A stretch of DNA of 64,000 bases, taken from NCBI RefSeq assembly GCF_014201505.1, contig NZ_JACHEO010000002.1, forward strand, positions 62,001 to 126,000, in the 5' to 3' direction. The translations under genes were made by a program, and so were the position numbers. How positions within the stretch are numbered: the first letter of the stretch is position 1; the number at the start of each line of letters is the position of its first letter. Positions 1 through 8,522 of this stretch are shown here, piece by piece. This stretch comes from Desulfoprunum benzoelyticum (GTDB lineage: Bacteria > Desulfobacterota > Desulfobulbia > Desulfobulbales > Desulfocapsaceae). The notes below the pieces were generated by a model. The model was not told the origin of the DNA. It ran no database searches and saw nothing but the letters and a program-made list of their open reading frames with translations.

Positions 1-320
1 AAGCGCGGGGGCTGAATCAGGCCGCTCACCTCGCCCGCCTGTTCTACCCCGGACGCGATAGCGACATTCGTTTCGATCTCCTTCATCGCATACGGGATAC
101 TCCCCCCCAGACAGTACTGAGCGGCGCCGCCCGGAGGAGAAATCTCCGCTCCGCCTTTGCGGTGAAGGATTTGACGTTGGTGAAGGGAAAGACGGTCTGT
201 GTCGTCGATGATGTCTTCACCACCGGCACAACGGTGTCGGAATGCAGTCGGGCGCTTCGTCTGGCCGGGGCGGAAGAGGTCTATGTCCTGACCCTGGCCA
301 TGGTTGTCTCCACAGTGTAG
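1..320 (+). CDS. ComF-family phosphoribosyltransferase, 3' part only (5' end outside window)
   Basis: An open frame runs from base 3 to the TAG at 318-320 without a start, so the gene begins before the window. The readable ~105 residues include an RGLNQ-type segment near the beginning and VVDDVFTTGTTV further on. The latter is the PRPP-binding loop of type I phosphoribosyltransferases, and in this combination it is typical of the C-terminal half of ComF/GntX proteins. In competent bacteria ComF assists DNA uptake; elsewhere its role is unclear. dprA, another transformation-linked gene, lies at 48868. The family call is fairly safe; the biological role is inference. Confidence 0.8.
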   Translation, partial: ARGLNQAAHLARLFYPGRDSDIRFDLLHRIRDTPPQTVLSGAARRRNLRSAFAVKDLTLVKGKTVCVVDDVFTTGTTVSECSRALRLAGAEEVYVLTLAMVVSTV

Positions 321-866
321 TATGTTCCGGTTCTGTTCAGAAAAAATATGGTTGAGGTTAAGGATGAATTACCTTCTAGAAGGTGCGGAAATACGTACAT
401 CTCGCGGTGGATGTAAAGATATATTGAGTAAAAAGCAATTTAGTCCCTTAATTTTGAGAAATATTGAGTTGAACCATTTTGTAAAACTGTTGATAAGTTG
501 TGGGGAATCAGACTAAGCTGTCTATTTGACGGTGGAAAAAGGCTATCGCCGCAAGGCCTCTGAGAATAAGGATTTCGAGAGGGGGGGGGCGGAGACTCAG
601 GCTGGTTCTGGTCTTGCAGCTGTTAACAATAAGATGTTGCACTAATAACAAATTTCTCGATATCGTCTTTGACTGGAAATGGGAAATGGAGTTAATCATC
701 CGCCATCCAATGCGAGGCGAAAATCACGGGAGGTCCTCCTTCCGTTTTTTGGCTGACGGGTGGTTCCGGGCATTGGGATATAAAGCGTACAGTATCGTTC
801 ATTTCTGCTGAATTGGCTGAAATGGATCTGGATCGCTTGTAAAACCTGTTACGGGAAGGATTAGGG
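321..866. other. Intergenic region upstream of dnaA; possible origin/autoregulatory region
   Basis: No convincing gene is present; the short frames here lack ribosome sites and recognisable content. Bases 321-500 are clearly AT-richer than the surroundings. A TGTTGATAA at 488-496 is one base from the reverse complement of the DnaA box TTATCCACA, and a similar TGTGGATAG lies at 928-936 inside dnaA. A run of nine G occupies 581-589. A terminator sits at 726-750, and a TATAAA at 779-784 could be part of the dnaA promoter, although no good -35 partner is visible. One or two box-like sites are not enough to call an origin. Confidence 0.4.
726..750 (+). terminator. Rho-independent terminator upstream of dnaA
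   Basis: Bases 726-733 (ACGGGAGG) pair with 738-745 (CCTTCCGT) through one G-T wobble around a four-base loop, and five further T follow. It would stop transcription entering from the ComF side, or act as an attenuator if dnaA has a promoter upstream of it. Confidence 0.6.
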
Positions 867-2189
867 ATGATCTGGGAGAAGACGAAAGAGAGATTGAAGG
901 ACGCATTGACGGAAAATGTCTATGCGCTGTGGATAGAACCGCTGGAGTGTGTCCAGGTTCAGGCTGACGCCCTGTTCCTCGCCAGCCCGGACAGGTATTT
1001 TAATGCGTACATTTCTCAGCATTACCTGGGCTTGATTGAAGAAAAGATCAAGGAGTGCGGGGCATCGGCCCGGAAGGTGGTGCTCTGTGAAAAGGAGGCG
1101 AAGCCGCTACCGGTAAAACTCGCCAAAGGCCAGATGCGTCTTCCCAGCGTACCGGAAAACACTACCCGGCTCCGCGCCCTGCATCCCCGCTATACCTTCG
1201 ATGAGTTCATGGTCGGAGATTGCAACATCCTCGCCCACTCCGCCTGCCGGTCGATATCGGTGAGCGAGGACCTGGTCGGTCCCTGCCTCTACATCAACAG
1301 CGGCACGGGTCTTGGCAAGAGCCATCTGACCCACGCCGTGGCCCACAAGATCATCGCCGATTCGCCGATGACCCGGCTGCACTATGTCACCGCCCAGCAA
1401 TTCGCCTCGGAAATGGTTCGCGGCATCCAGTCCAATACGATGGACCAGTTCAAGCGCAAATACCACGACAACTGCGACATCCTGCTGGTTGAGGATGTCC
1501 ATTCGCTGACCGGCAAGAAGAAGACCCAGGAGGAATTGAACGAGTTGCTCGACACCCTGGTCAAGTCCGGCAGGCGGGTGATACTGACCGCCAACAGCGC
1601 CCCGCGGGATCTGGTGGGAATCGACGACGAGTTCCGCTCACGGATGTCGGCCGGTCTGGTGACGAGCATCAAGCCGCCGGATATCGATACCCGGCTGCGC
1701 ATCGTCAGCCGCAAGGCCGTTCAGCACCAGCTCGTCCTGGAGGAGAGGTATGTCGATTACCTGGCCCAGCATATCAGGGGCGATATCCGCAAGGTCGAGT
1801 CGGCGCTGATCGCCCTGCGGGCCAAGGCCTCTTTGCGCAAAGGGGATATTGACCTGGACCTGGTAAGGGAGGTCGTCTCCAGCGTCGTCGGACATCAGCA
1901 GGTCCTGACTTCGGCGATGATCGGCGATCTGGTCGGCAGCCAGTTCAAGGTCAGCGTCAAGGATATGCAATCCCGATCACGGAAGAAGGTCGTAACCTTT
2001 CCCCGCCAGGTGGCAATGTACCTGAGCCGTAAATATACCGACGAGTCTCTGGCCGATATCGGCAGGAACTTCAACCGGGACCATTCCACCGTTCTCCATG
2101 CGATCAAGGTCGTCACCAACCTGACCAACCGCGATACCTCCGTCAACGCCCAGCTCAACCTTTTGTCCGACAAGGTCAAGCAACTCTGA
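867..2189 (+). CDS. dnaA: Chromosomal replication initiator protein DnaA
   Basis: A 440-residue protein with the four-domain DnaA order. The N-terminal helical domain is at about 1-80, the AAA+ domain at about 110-320, and the C-terminal DNA-binding domain at about 345-440. The Walker A loop is SGTGLGKS (145-152), an RSRM arginine-finger segment lies at 257-260, and the DnaA signature reads DHSTVLHA at 405-412. Length is normal. Deviations from the usual family pattern are VED in place of IDD in Walker B (208-210), GTG rather than GVG in the P-loop, and a divergent segment after the arginine finger. The start follows GGAAGGATTAGGG. No dnaN or recF follows; the next gene is convergent hemG. 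It binds DnaA boxes and opens the origin. It could be a divergent lineage form or a second DnaA copy. Confidence 0.93.
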   Translation: MIWEKTKERLKDALTENVYALWIEPLECVQVQADALFLASPDRYFNAYISQHYLGLIEEKIKECGASARKVVLCEKEAKPLPVKLAKGQMRLPSVPENTTRLRALHPRYTFDEFMVGDCNILAHSACRSISVSEDLVGPCLYINSGTGLGKSHLTHAVAHKIIADSPMTRLHYVTAQQFASEMVRGIQSNTMDQFKRKYHDNCDILLVEDVHSLTGKKKTQEELNELLDTLVKSGRRVILTANSAPRDLVGIDDEFRSRMSAGLVTSIKPPDIDTRLRIVSRKAVQHQLVLEERYVDYLAQHIRGDIRKVESALIALRAKASLRKGDIDLDLVREVVSSVVGHQQVLTSAMIGDLVGSQFKVSVKDMQSRSRKKVVTFPRQVAMYLSRKYTDESLADIGRNFNRDHSTVLHAIKVVTNLTNRDTSVNAQLNLLSDKVKQL

Positions 2190-2216
2190 TGCGATAAGGC
2201 GCAAGAAAGGATGAAA

Positions 2217-2250
2217 GGGGAAGACCGCGCCTGCGATCTTCCCCTTTTTT
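2217..2250 (+). terminator. Rho-independent terminator after dnaA
   Basis: GGGGAAGA (2217-2224) pairs with TCTTCCCC (2237-2244) and is followed directly by six T (2245-2250). It lies 27 bases after the dnaA stop and ends just before the convergent hemG stop. Confidence 0.85.
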
Positions 2251-2276
2251 GTTACGAGGCTTCTTCCGGCGCCGGT

Positions 2277-3677
2277 TTAAAAATAGACGCCCTTGATCTC
2301 CGCCCCTTCGGGGGCGGCGGTGGAAGGTCTGAGGATCCGTTCGGCAACACTGGTGGCACTCTTGATCATGTCGTTGATGCCGATGCCCTCCCAGCCGAAA
2401 CCGCAGACCGCCAGTCCCCGCTGGTCCAGCATCAGCTGGTTGCGCCAGGCCAGAAGCCGGCTGTAGCCCTTCTCCAGTTGGGGGATGCCCGCCTTTGGCC
2501 GGAGCACCGTGCTGTAGACTGGATTGCCGGGCAGATTGAGAACCTCGCGGACGTCGTCGAGGGCGAGCCTGGTGATGGTCGCGTCGTCGAGTTCCAGCCG
2601 TTCCGGATGACGCCGGCCGCCGACGAGGGTCTCGCAGACGATATGACCGGCCGGGGCTCGGCCGGGGAACATGTTGGACGAGAAGAGGGTTCCGAGGGTG
2701 AATCGCCCTTCCTGTTCCGGGGTCAGGTAACCAAACCCCGGCGGCAGGACGGCCCCTGGGCCGAAACCGAAGACCACGGTGGCAATCCATGCCTCCGGGA
2801 CGGCGGTGGCGGGCACGGTGGGGTCGATGTCGGCCAGCAGGGCGAGGGAGGCATTGACCGGCAGGGCCAGAACCAGGTTGGTGGCGGTATGGACTCCTTG
2901 CTCCGACTCCACCCGCCAGCCGGATTCGGTACGGGAGATCGCCGTGACCCCGCACTGAAGCAGCAGATCGGTGCCCGGCTGCAGCGATTCGGTCAGTCGT
3001 TGTGCCAAGCGGGCCATGCCGTCAGGAAAACTGGTCATTGCCGGCATGGTCAATTTTTTCGCGGTGCCCGAGCGCCTGGCCTTCAGCATCTTCCACAGCA
3101 TGCCGCGGATGACCGAGCCGCGTTCCTTCTCGAGCCGGCGGATGCCGGGCATGACGCTGTCGATCGTCAGTTCGTTGAAATCGCCGGCATAGGTGCCGGT
3201 GAAAACGGCGTCGGCGAAGGGCAGGAGGGCCGGGCCGAAACGATGGTCGACCCATTTGGCGACCGTCGGTTCCCCGTCGAGCGGACGGAGCCAGAGATCG
3301 GCAAGCACGCGCAGTTTGGCCGTCCAGGGAACCAGTGGGGCCATCAGTATTTTGCCCGGACTCTGCGGGATGCAGCAGAGTTTGCCGTGGAGGTAGACAT
3401 AGCGCACAAACTGCTTGAGCGGGGCCTTGACACACTCCCGGTCAAGTCCGGTCTCGCTCAGCAATGCCCGGCTCTCGGGACAATTGTCGAGAAATCCATG
3501 CGGGCCGATCTCGGTAACGTATCCCTGCTCCCGGTGCGTCCGTATCGCCCCGCCGGTTCGATCCGATTTTTCGAGGAGCAGGAAACGGTGGTCGGGGGCA
3601 TGGCTCTTCAGTTTATGGGCGATTGTCAGGCCGGAGAGCCCGCCGCCGATGATGATGGTATGAAGTTGTGCTGTCAT
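2277..3677 (-). CDS. hemG: Protoporphyrinogen oxidase, HemY-type flavoprotein
   Basis: This enzyme oxidises (copro)protoporphyrinogen IX late in heme synthesis, using FAD. The N-terminus carries the dinucleotide-binding motif IIIGGGLSGLT. The middle has the family segment PFADAVFTGTYAGDF followed by an acidic GSVIRG-type stretch. The C-terminus has GFGWEGIGINDMI, the usual FAD-contacting end of this family. I chose the ATG at 3677 because the only earlier in-frame start is a TTG at 3752 with no ribosome site, and the FAD motif then falls at the N-terminus (about 466 residues, normal). The gene stands alone, convergent with dnaA, and no other heme genes are nearby. Whether it acts on protoporphyrinogen or coproporphyrinogen cannot be read from the sequence. 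Confidence 0.88.
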   Translation of the reverse strand: MTAQLHTIIIGGGLSGLTIAHKLKSHAPDHRFLLLEKSDRTGGAIRTHREQGYVTEIGPHGFLDNCPESRALLSETGLDRECVKAPLKQFVRYVYLHGKLCCIPQSPGKILMAPLVPWTAKLRVLADLWLRPLDGEPTVAKWVDHRFGPALLPFADAVFTGTYAGDFNELTIDSVMPGIRRLEKERGSVIRGMLWKMLKARRSGTAKKLTMPAMTSFPDGMARLAQRLTESLQPGTDLLLQCGVTAISRTESGWRVESEQGVHTATNLVLALPVNASLALLADIDPTVPATAVPEAWIATVVFGFGPGAVLPPGFGYLTPEQEGRFTLGTLFSSNMFPGRAPAGHIVCETLVGGRRHPERLELDDATITRLALDDVREVLNLPGNPVYSTVLRPKAGIPQLEKGYSRLLAWRNQLMLDQRGLAVCGFGWEGIGINDMIKSATSVAERILRPSTAAPEGAEIKGVYF

Positions 3678-3840
3678 TGCAGGGCCGAAGCAGAGGTGGA
3701 TTTTCCAGTGAAGGTGCTGTCGTTCTTTACCAGGAATCCTTGATATCGGCAATGCAGGAATGGCCGATCGGTGGGCCGCATCCCGTGGCTGAAAGCGGAG
3801 ATTCCGGCTGTTTTGCTGGAGATTGCGATGGCAGCCGCGA

Positions 3841-5571
3841 TCAGGCAGCGACCGACCGCGCCGGCCGTTGCTGTTCCTCGTCGAGGATTTCCTTCATGTC
3901 CATGGCCTTGTCGAATTCATGGATTTCCTCTTCGGTGAGGAGGAGATTCTTCAGGGCAAAGACCTGGAGCCGGGAGGACTGGTTGAACAGACGGTTGGCC
4001 ATGAGCAGGGAGGCGATTTCCAGTTCGTTGATCTCGCCGTTGGCGGCCCTTTTCATAACTTCCTCGAGCGCCTGTTTGTCCTTCTGTTCGAGGTGGAAGA
4101 TCGTTCGCAGGAGATCGCGGTGCTGGTCCCGGGGATTGTCGCTTTCCAGCAGGTGATTGGTGTCGTAGTACAGCTCGACCAGGCGACGACGAAACAGCTT
4201 GTACTGGCGGTTGAGGTGCTCATTGTCCGAGCTTTCGAAGTCATCGAGATCGTTTTTGATCCCCTTGATGTTTTTGATGGAGTTCATGATATTGCGGGAG
4301 GCGTACGCCATCCGTTCCAGTTCCTTGACCTCGGATTCTTCCAGTTGCGATCGCAGCATTTTCGCATAAAATTCAACAATCTCGCCATGTAGAAGTTTTA
4401 TGTTGTCGTAGAGGCCGGGCAATGTGGTACGCCGTGGACTCTGTTCCAGGGGCAGGGGGTGGTCGAAGATCAGCTTGTCGTCAATTTTAAAGGTCCTGAG
4501 GCTGTACAACTGCGACTCTTCAAACAGATGGAGGATCTCCTTGCGCAGGGAAGCGGTGGCCGCGTCCGTGATTTCGGTCGGGGTATTGTTGATGTAGACG
4601 GCCACCATCTCCTTGCGGTCCGGAAAAGCGCGAACCAGAAGTCGGGAGAGGATTCCGATGAAGGGGAAAAAGACCACGACGCCGGTGACGTTGAACAGGG
4701 TATGAAAGAAGGCCAGGACCATGACGGCATCGGTCGGGATATCGAAGAGGGTGGGAAGCAGTTGCGACAGGGGACGCACAAGGGGAAAAGCCAGGATCCC
4801 GGTACCGAGATTGAAGATCAGGTGACTGGTGCTGACCCTTTTCTTCGATGGGATTCCTCCGATGGACCCGAGGAGAACGGTGACGGTGGTGCCGATATTG
4901 GCGCCGATAACCATGGCCATTGAATGCTCGAGGGTCAGCAGACCGCCGTTGAGCCCGGTCAGGATGATGGCGATACTCGCCGAACTCGACTGCATCAGGG
5001 CCGTGATGAGGATGCCGATGAGCAGAAAGACCCACAGTCCGTAATGGATGATGGCATTGAGGTCGATATGGCGGGCGAAGTTCTCCACTCCGGTCTTCAT
5101 GAATTCGAGGCCAAGGAAGAGAAACCCGAAACCTATCAACAACCGGCTGGCCTGAAACAGTTTCGATGACGGGCCGAAGGCGATGAACACCAGTCCCCCG
5201 AGCGCGACCAGAGGCAGGGCGAATACCTCGATATTGAGCTTGAAGCCGAAAACGGCGACAATCCAGGAGGTCAGGGTGGTGCCGATATTGGCGCCCATCA
5301 TCACTCCAATTCCATTCTGCATCGTCATCACCCCTGCCCCGACAAAGGCCAGGATCATCAGGGAGACCGCCGAACTGGACTGGAGGATCGCGGTGATGAG
5401 GGCGCCGCTGCCGATGGCACGGAGGCGGCCGGCGGTACAGTACCTGATCATCTGGCGGAAGGCCTTGCCGGACATGGTTCTGATGGCGTCCTCCAGCATG
5501 TACATCCCGTACAGGAAGAGGGAGAGGCCGGCGAGGAGCTTCCAGATATCCAGGGATTCATTCATGGGCAT
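3841..5571 (-). CDS. Na/Pi cotransporter family protein with C-terminal PhoU-like domain
   Basis: The N-terminal ~320 residues form many hydrophobic segments with two copies of the Na/Pi-cotransporter signature QSSSA (about residues 64 and 194), each followed by a GANIGTT repeat. This is the internal duplication typical of NptA/YjbB proteins. The last ~220 residues are a helical, charged, cytoplasmic PhoU-like domain. The family moves phosphate with sodium, often outward; direction is not shown here. The first ATG is at 5571, with a second at 5565 and an upstream TTG at 5577; none has a clear ribosome site, so the start is uncertain by a few residues. It lies between hemG and the ABC importer on the same strand with gaps of about 165 bases, so it is probably transcribed separately. 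Confidence 0.88.
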   Translation of the reverse strand: MPMNESLDIWKLLAGLSLFLYGMYMLEDAIRTMSGKAFRQMIRYCTAGRLRAIGSGALITAILQSSSAVSLMILAFVGAGVMTMQNGIGVMMGANIGTTLTSWIVAVFGFKLNIEVFALPLVALGGLVFIAFGPSSKLFQASRLLIGFGFLFLGLEFMKTGVENFARHIDLNAIIHYGLWVFLLIGILITALMQSSSASIAIILTGLNGGLLTLEHSMAMVIGANIGTTVTVLLGSIGGIPSKKRVSTSHLIFNLGTGILAFPLVRPLSQLLPTLFDIPTDAVMVLAFFHTLFNVTGVVVFFPFIGILSRLLVRAFPDRKEMVAVYINNTPTEITDAATASLRKEILHLFEESQLYSLRTFKIDDKLIFDHPLPLEQSPRRTTLPGLYDNIKLLHGEIVEFYAKMLRSQLEESEVKELERMAYASRNIMNSIKNIKGIKNDLDDFESSDNEHLNRQYKLFRRRLVELYYDTNHLLESDNPRDQHRDLLRTIFHLEQKDKQALEEVMKRAANGEINELEIASLLMANRLFNQSSRLQVFALKNLLLTEEEIHEFDKAMDMKEILDEEQQRPARSVAA

Positions 5572-5739
5572 GGACAAAAATCAAAGGATGACTGCGCGAC
5601 GTTGATTGCCGGTTGTCCGGAGGAGTGTCGATCACCGTAGGCAAGTATACACGATCTGGATCCATGTCGTCAGTGCGACTCGTTGCGATCGGCATGAACA
5701 GCAGGCTGCAGTCGAGGGCCGAGGAGGCAGAGGCAACGG

Positions 5740-7419
5740 TCAGCGGTCGACCGGACGAAACCAGCGGCCGATGAGGGTGACCAGGAGCACCAGCAGGGTC
5801 GAAACCCCGATCATCATGATTCCCAGGGCCGACAGTTTGCCCCACAGTCCGTCCTCGGAGAAACGCAGGATCTGCACCGCCAGGACCTCGGTTCCCGGTC
5901 GGGACAGGACCACGGACAGGGACAGTTCCCGGACGAACATGGTCGCCATCAGGACCCAGCCGGAAACGATTCCCGGTACCAGCAGCGGAATGACGATCCG
6001 CCGGAGCGTCGTCAGGTACGAAGCGCCGGCGACCAGCGACGATTCCTCGAGATGGTCGTGTATCTGGACAAAGGCGCTGGACAAAGGGCGGATCCCATAG
6101 GGCAGATAGGTGGCGATATATCCGATTAGCAGGGCCCAGACCGTGGCATAGAGCGGGGTGCGGACGAAGAACCACATGAATCCGACGCCGATGACGATGC
6201 CGGGAAAGGAGAAGGAGAGAAAACTGAGGGATTCCAGGATCCCGGCGCTCCGGCTCCGTACCTTGACGATGACGTAGGCCACGAAGATCGACAGCACGAT
6301 GCCGAGAGTGGCGCCGACGACCCCGAGAAACAGGCTGTTCTTGAGGGACAGCAGCGAGATCGGATCGTTGAGCACCTCGATCCAGTGCTTCAGCCCCATC
6401 ATCGACAGGGCCCTCATGCTGGGCACCATCGAATACGGTACCAGGGAGGTGTAAAAGAGGACCACGACCGGCAGGATGATCAGGATGAACGACAGAAATC
6501 CGAGGATGAGAAAGAGCGGAATCTTTGAGCGTTGCAGCTTGATGATCGTCGGCTTGTAGCCGCGGCCGGCAATCGTCACGAACCTGTCGCTGGCCGAGGT
6601 GAGGTAACGGTAGAGGTAGATGAGGATGATCGAGGCGAGCAGGACGCTCATCCCCACTGCGGCGGCCTTGCCGTAATCGGCGGCGAAGCCGGTGGAAACC
6701 ATCTGGTAGAGATGGGTGGCCAGGACGTAGATCCGCCCCGGCATGCCGATGACCGAAGGTACGGCAAAGGAGGCCAGGCCGCGAATGACGCAGAGGATGA
6801 AGGCGGCGAGAATCGCCGGTCGCAACACCGGCAGGGTGATGCGGAAAATCGTCTTGGCGGTCGAGGCGCCGCAGACCCGGGACGATTCCTCCAGCGAGGC
6901 GTCGAAGGAGGCCATGGCCGGGGCGATGATCAGGTAGGCGATCGGCAGATCGAGCAACCCTTCGACGAGGACCATGCCGGGCAGGGAGTAGATATTGAAC
7001 GGGGCATGATGAAGAGAAAAGGCCTGTTGCAGGATGAGGTTCAGTATGCCGTTGGAAGGATTGAGCAGCAGTACCCAGCTGACCGAGAACAGGAGATGGG
7101 GAATCATCATCGGGATAATCGAGATGATGCCGAAGATGAACTTGAAGGGGATGTCGGTACGGATGTTGAGGTAGGCGAGAAAGAGGGCCAGGGCGGTGGC
7201 GGTCGTCGCTGCCCCGCCGACGAATATCACCGTATTCCAGATGACTTCCAGGAGTGCCGGATCGGTATAGGCGGTGATGTATTTGGCCAGTGTGAACTTG
7301 CCGGAGGCGGTCAACCCTTCCGAGAGACTGCCGAAGATCAGCATGATCACCGGGCAGATGGTGAGAAAGCCGACGATGGCGATGAGCAGAAGGGTCAATC
7401 CCGAGTGTCTGCCGGTCAT
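5740..7419 (-). CDS. ABC transporter permease, fused double-domain ferric-iron type
   Basis: About 559 residues with roughly twelve hydrophobic segments and two copies of the permease ATPase-contact loop. The first copy reads EESSRVCGASTAKTIFRITLP and the second EESSLVAGASYLTTLRRIVIP, the duplicated architecture of FbpB/SfuB-like permeases. It forms the membrane channel for the ATPase and binding protein encoded upstream. The ATG at 7419 is eight bases after the ATPase stop and preceded by GGGTGA. A TTG at 7449 inside the ATPase gene is less likely. It is the last gene of a three-gene operon. Substrate is not determined by the sequence: ferric iron, 2-aminoethylphosphonate or another small solute are all possible in this family. 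Confidence 0.88.
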   Translation of the reverse strand: MTGRHSGLTLLLIAIVGFLTICPVIMLIFGSLSEGLTASGKFTLAKYITAYTDPALLEVIWNTVIFVGGAATTATALALFLAYLNIRTDIPFKFIFGIISIIPMMIPHLLFSVSWVLLLNPSNGILNLILQQAFSLHHAPFNIYSLPGMVLVEGLLDLPIAYLIIAPAMASFDASLEESSRVCGASTAKTIFRITLPVLRPAILAAFILCVIRGLASFAVPSVIGMPGRIYVLATHLYQMVSTGFAADYGKAAAVGMSVLLASIILIYLYRYLTSASDRFVTIAGRGYKPTIIKLQRSKIPLFLILGFLSFILIILPVVVLFYTSLVPYSMVPSMRALSMMGLKHWIEVLNDPISLLSLKNSLFLGVVGATLGIVLSIFVAYVIVKVRSRSAGILESLSFLSFSFPGIVIGVGFMWFFVRTPLYATVWALLIGYIATYLPYGIRPLSSAFVQIHDHLEESSLVAGASYLTTLRRIVIPLLVPGIVSGWVLMATMFVRELSLSVVLSRPGTEVLAVQILRFSEDGLWGKLSALGIMMIGVSTLLVLLVTLIGRWFRPVDR

Positions 7420-7427
7420 GGTCGCTG

Positions 7428-8510
7428 TCACCCGGCAACGAGGAGGCAATGATCGGGGCTCACTTGGAAACCGACCTCGTCGCCCACGGCCAGATCCGTC
7501 TCCGGTTCGATCCGGGCCAGCAGGTGCTGGTCGCCGACGCGGATCTCACCCTCGAAGGCATCGCCGACGAACACCATCGAGACGATGGTCCCCTGGACGA
7601 CATTGGTCCCGGGGTGGTCACCCCGGGCCAGGGAGATGAATTCCGGGCGCAGGCAGAGCGTCACCTTCGTGTCGGGCGGAAAATCGCCCTTGCGACAGGA
7701 TAACCGACCGATCCCGGAATCGACGATGGTCGTTCCGGGAAGCTGCTGCCGGACCACCGCCTTGACCAGGTTGGCCCGGCCGATGAAGTCGGCGACGAAC
7801 TCGCTTTCGGCATCGAAGTAGATCTTTTTCGGCGAACCGATCTCGATGATCCGGCCGGTCCGCATGACGGCGATGGTGTCGGACAGGGCGAGGGCCTCGA
7901 CCCGGTCGTGGGTGACGTAAACGGCGGTTATCTGGAGATCGTAGAGGAATGTCTTCAATTCCTTGCGGGTTTCCTCACGCAGCTTGGCGTCCAGGTTGCT
8001 CAAGGGCTCGTCGAAGAGAATGACCCGGGGTTTCGCCACGAGGGCGCGGGCCAGGGCCACCCGCTGCTGCTGGCCGCCGGAGAGCTTGGTGGCGGGCCGG
8101 TTTTCGTAGCCTTCGAGTTGGACGAAGGCCAGGGTTTCGGCCACCCGCCGGCGGATTTCCTCCTTCGGCACCTTACGGTTCTGCAGCGGGTAGGCGACGT
8201 TATCGTAGACGTTCATGTGCGGCCAGATCGCGTAGGTCTGGAAGACCATGCCGAGCCCCCGTTTTTCAGTAGGCAGGCTGATGTTCTGCGCCGACGAGTA
8301 GACAATGTCGTCGCCGATCCGGATCTCGCCGGCGTCGGGGGATTCCAGGCCGACGATGCTGCGCAGCAGGGTGGTCTTGCCGCAGCCGGATGGGCCGAGC
8401 AACGTGAAGATCTGGTTGGACGGAATGGTCAGGTCGACATCGTCCAGCGCCTTGATGATCCGGCCGTCGGAAGCGTAATGCTTGCGAAGGCCGGTGATGC
8501 GGATTTCCAT
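7428..8510 (-). CDS. ABC transporter ATP-binding protein, ferric/polyamine importer type
   Basis: A 360-residue ATPase with Walker [10 protein letters not shown] near residue 40, Q-loop, signature LSGGQQQR, Walker [13 protein letters not shown] and an H-loop THD. About 120 C-terminal residues form a TOBE/OB-type regulatory domain. That combination is characteristic of the FbpC/PotA/UgpC group. It energises the permease encoded immediately downstream. The ATG at 8510 has only a weak ribosome site, and its start lies 12 bases after the stop of the binding-protein gene, so coupled translation is likely. Confidence 0.92.
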   Translation of the reverse strand: MEIRITGLRKHYASDGRIIKALDDVDLTIPSNQIFTLLGPSGCGKTTLLRSIVGLESPDAGEIRIGDDIVYSSAQNISLPTEKRGLGMVFQTYAIWPHMNVYDNVAYPLQNRKVPKEEIRRRVAETLAFVQLEGYENRPATKLSGGQQQRVALARALVAKPRVILFDEPLSNLDAKLREETRKELKTFLYDLQITAVYVTHDRVEALALSDTIAVMRTGRIIEIGSPKKIYFDAESEFVADFIGRANLVKAVVRQQLPGTTIVDSGIGRLSCRKGDFPPDTKVTLCLRPEFISLARGDHPGTNVVQGTIVSMVFVGDAFEGEIRVGDQHLLARIEPETDLAVGDEVGFQVSPDHCLLVAG

Positions 8511-8522
8511 GGCCGGAGAGGG

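Noticed and set aside
304-516. 70-codon frame between the ComF-like gene and dnaA
   Set aside because: Begins inside the ComF-like gene, has no ribosome site and no recognisable content.
2211-3743. 510-codon plus-strand frame opposite hemG
   Set aside because: Antisense to hemG, low-complexity composition and no family features.
5558-7438. 626-codon minus-strand frame overlapping the ABC permease in another frame
   Set aside because: Pro/Arg/His-rich shadow; the overlapping frame has clear permease motifs and membrane segments.
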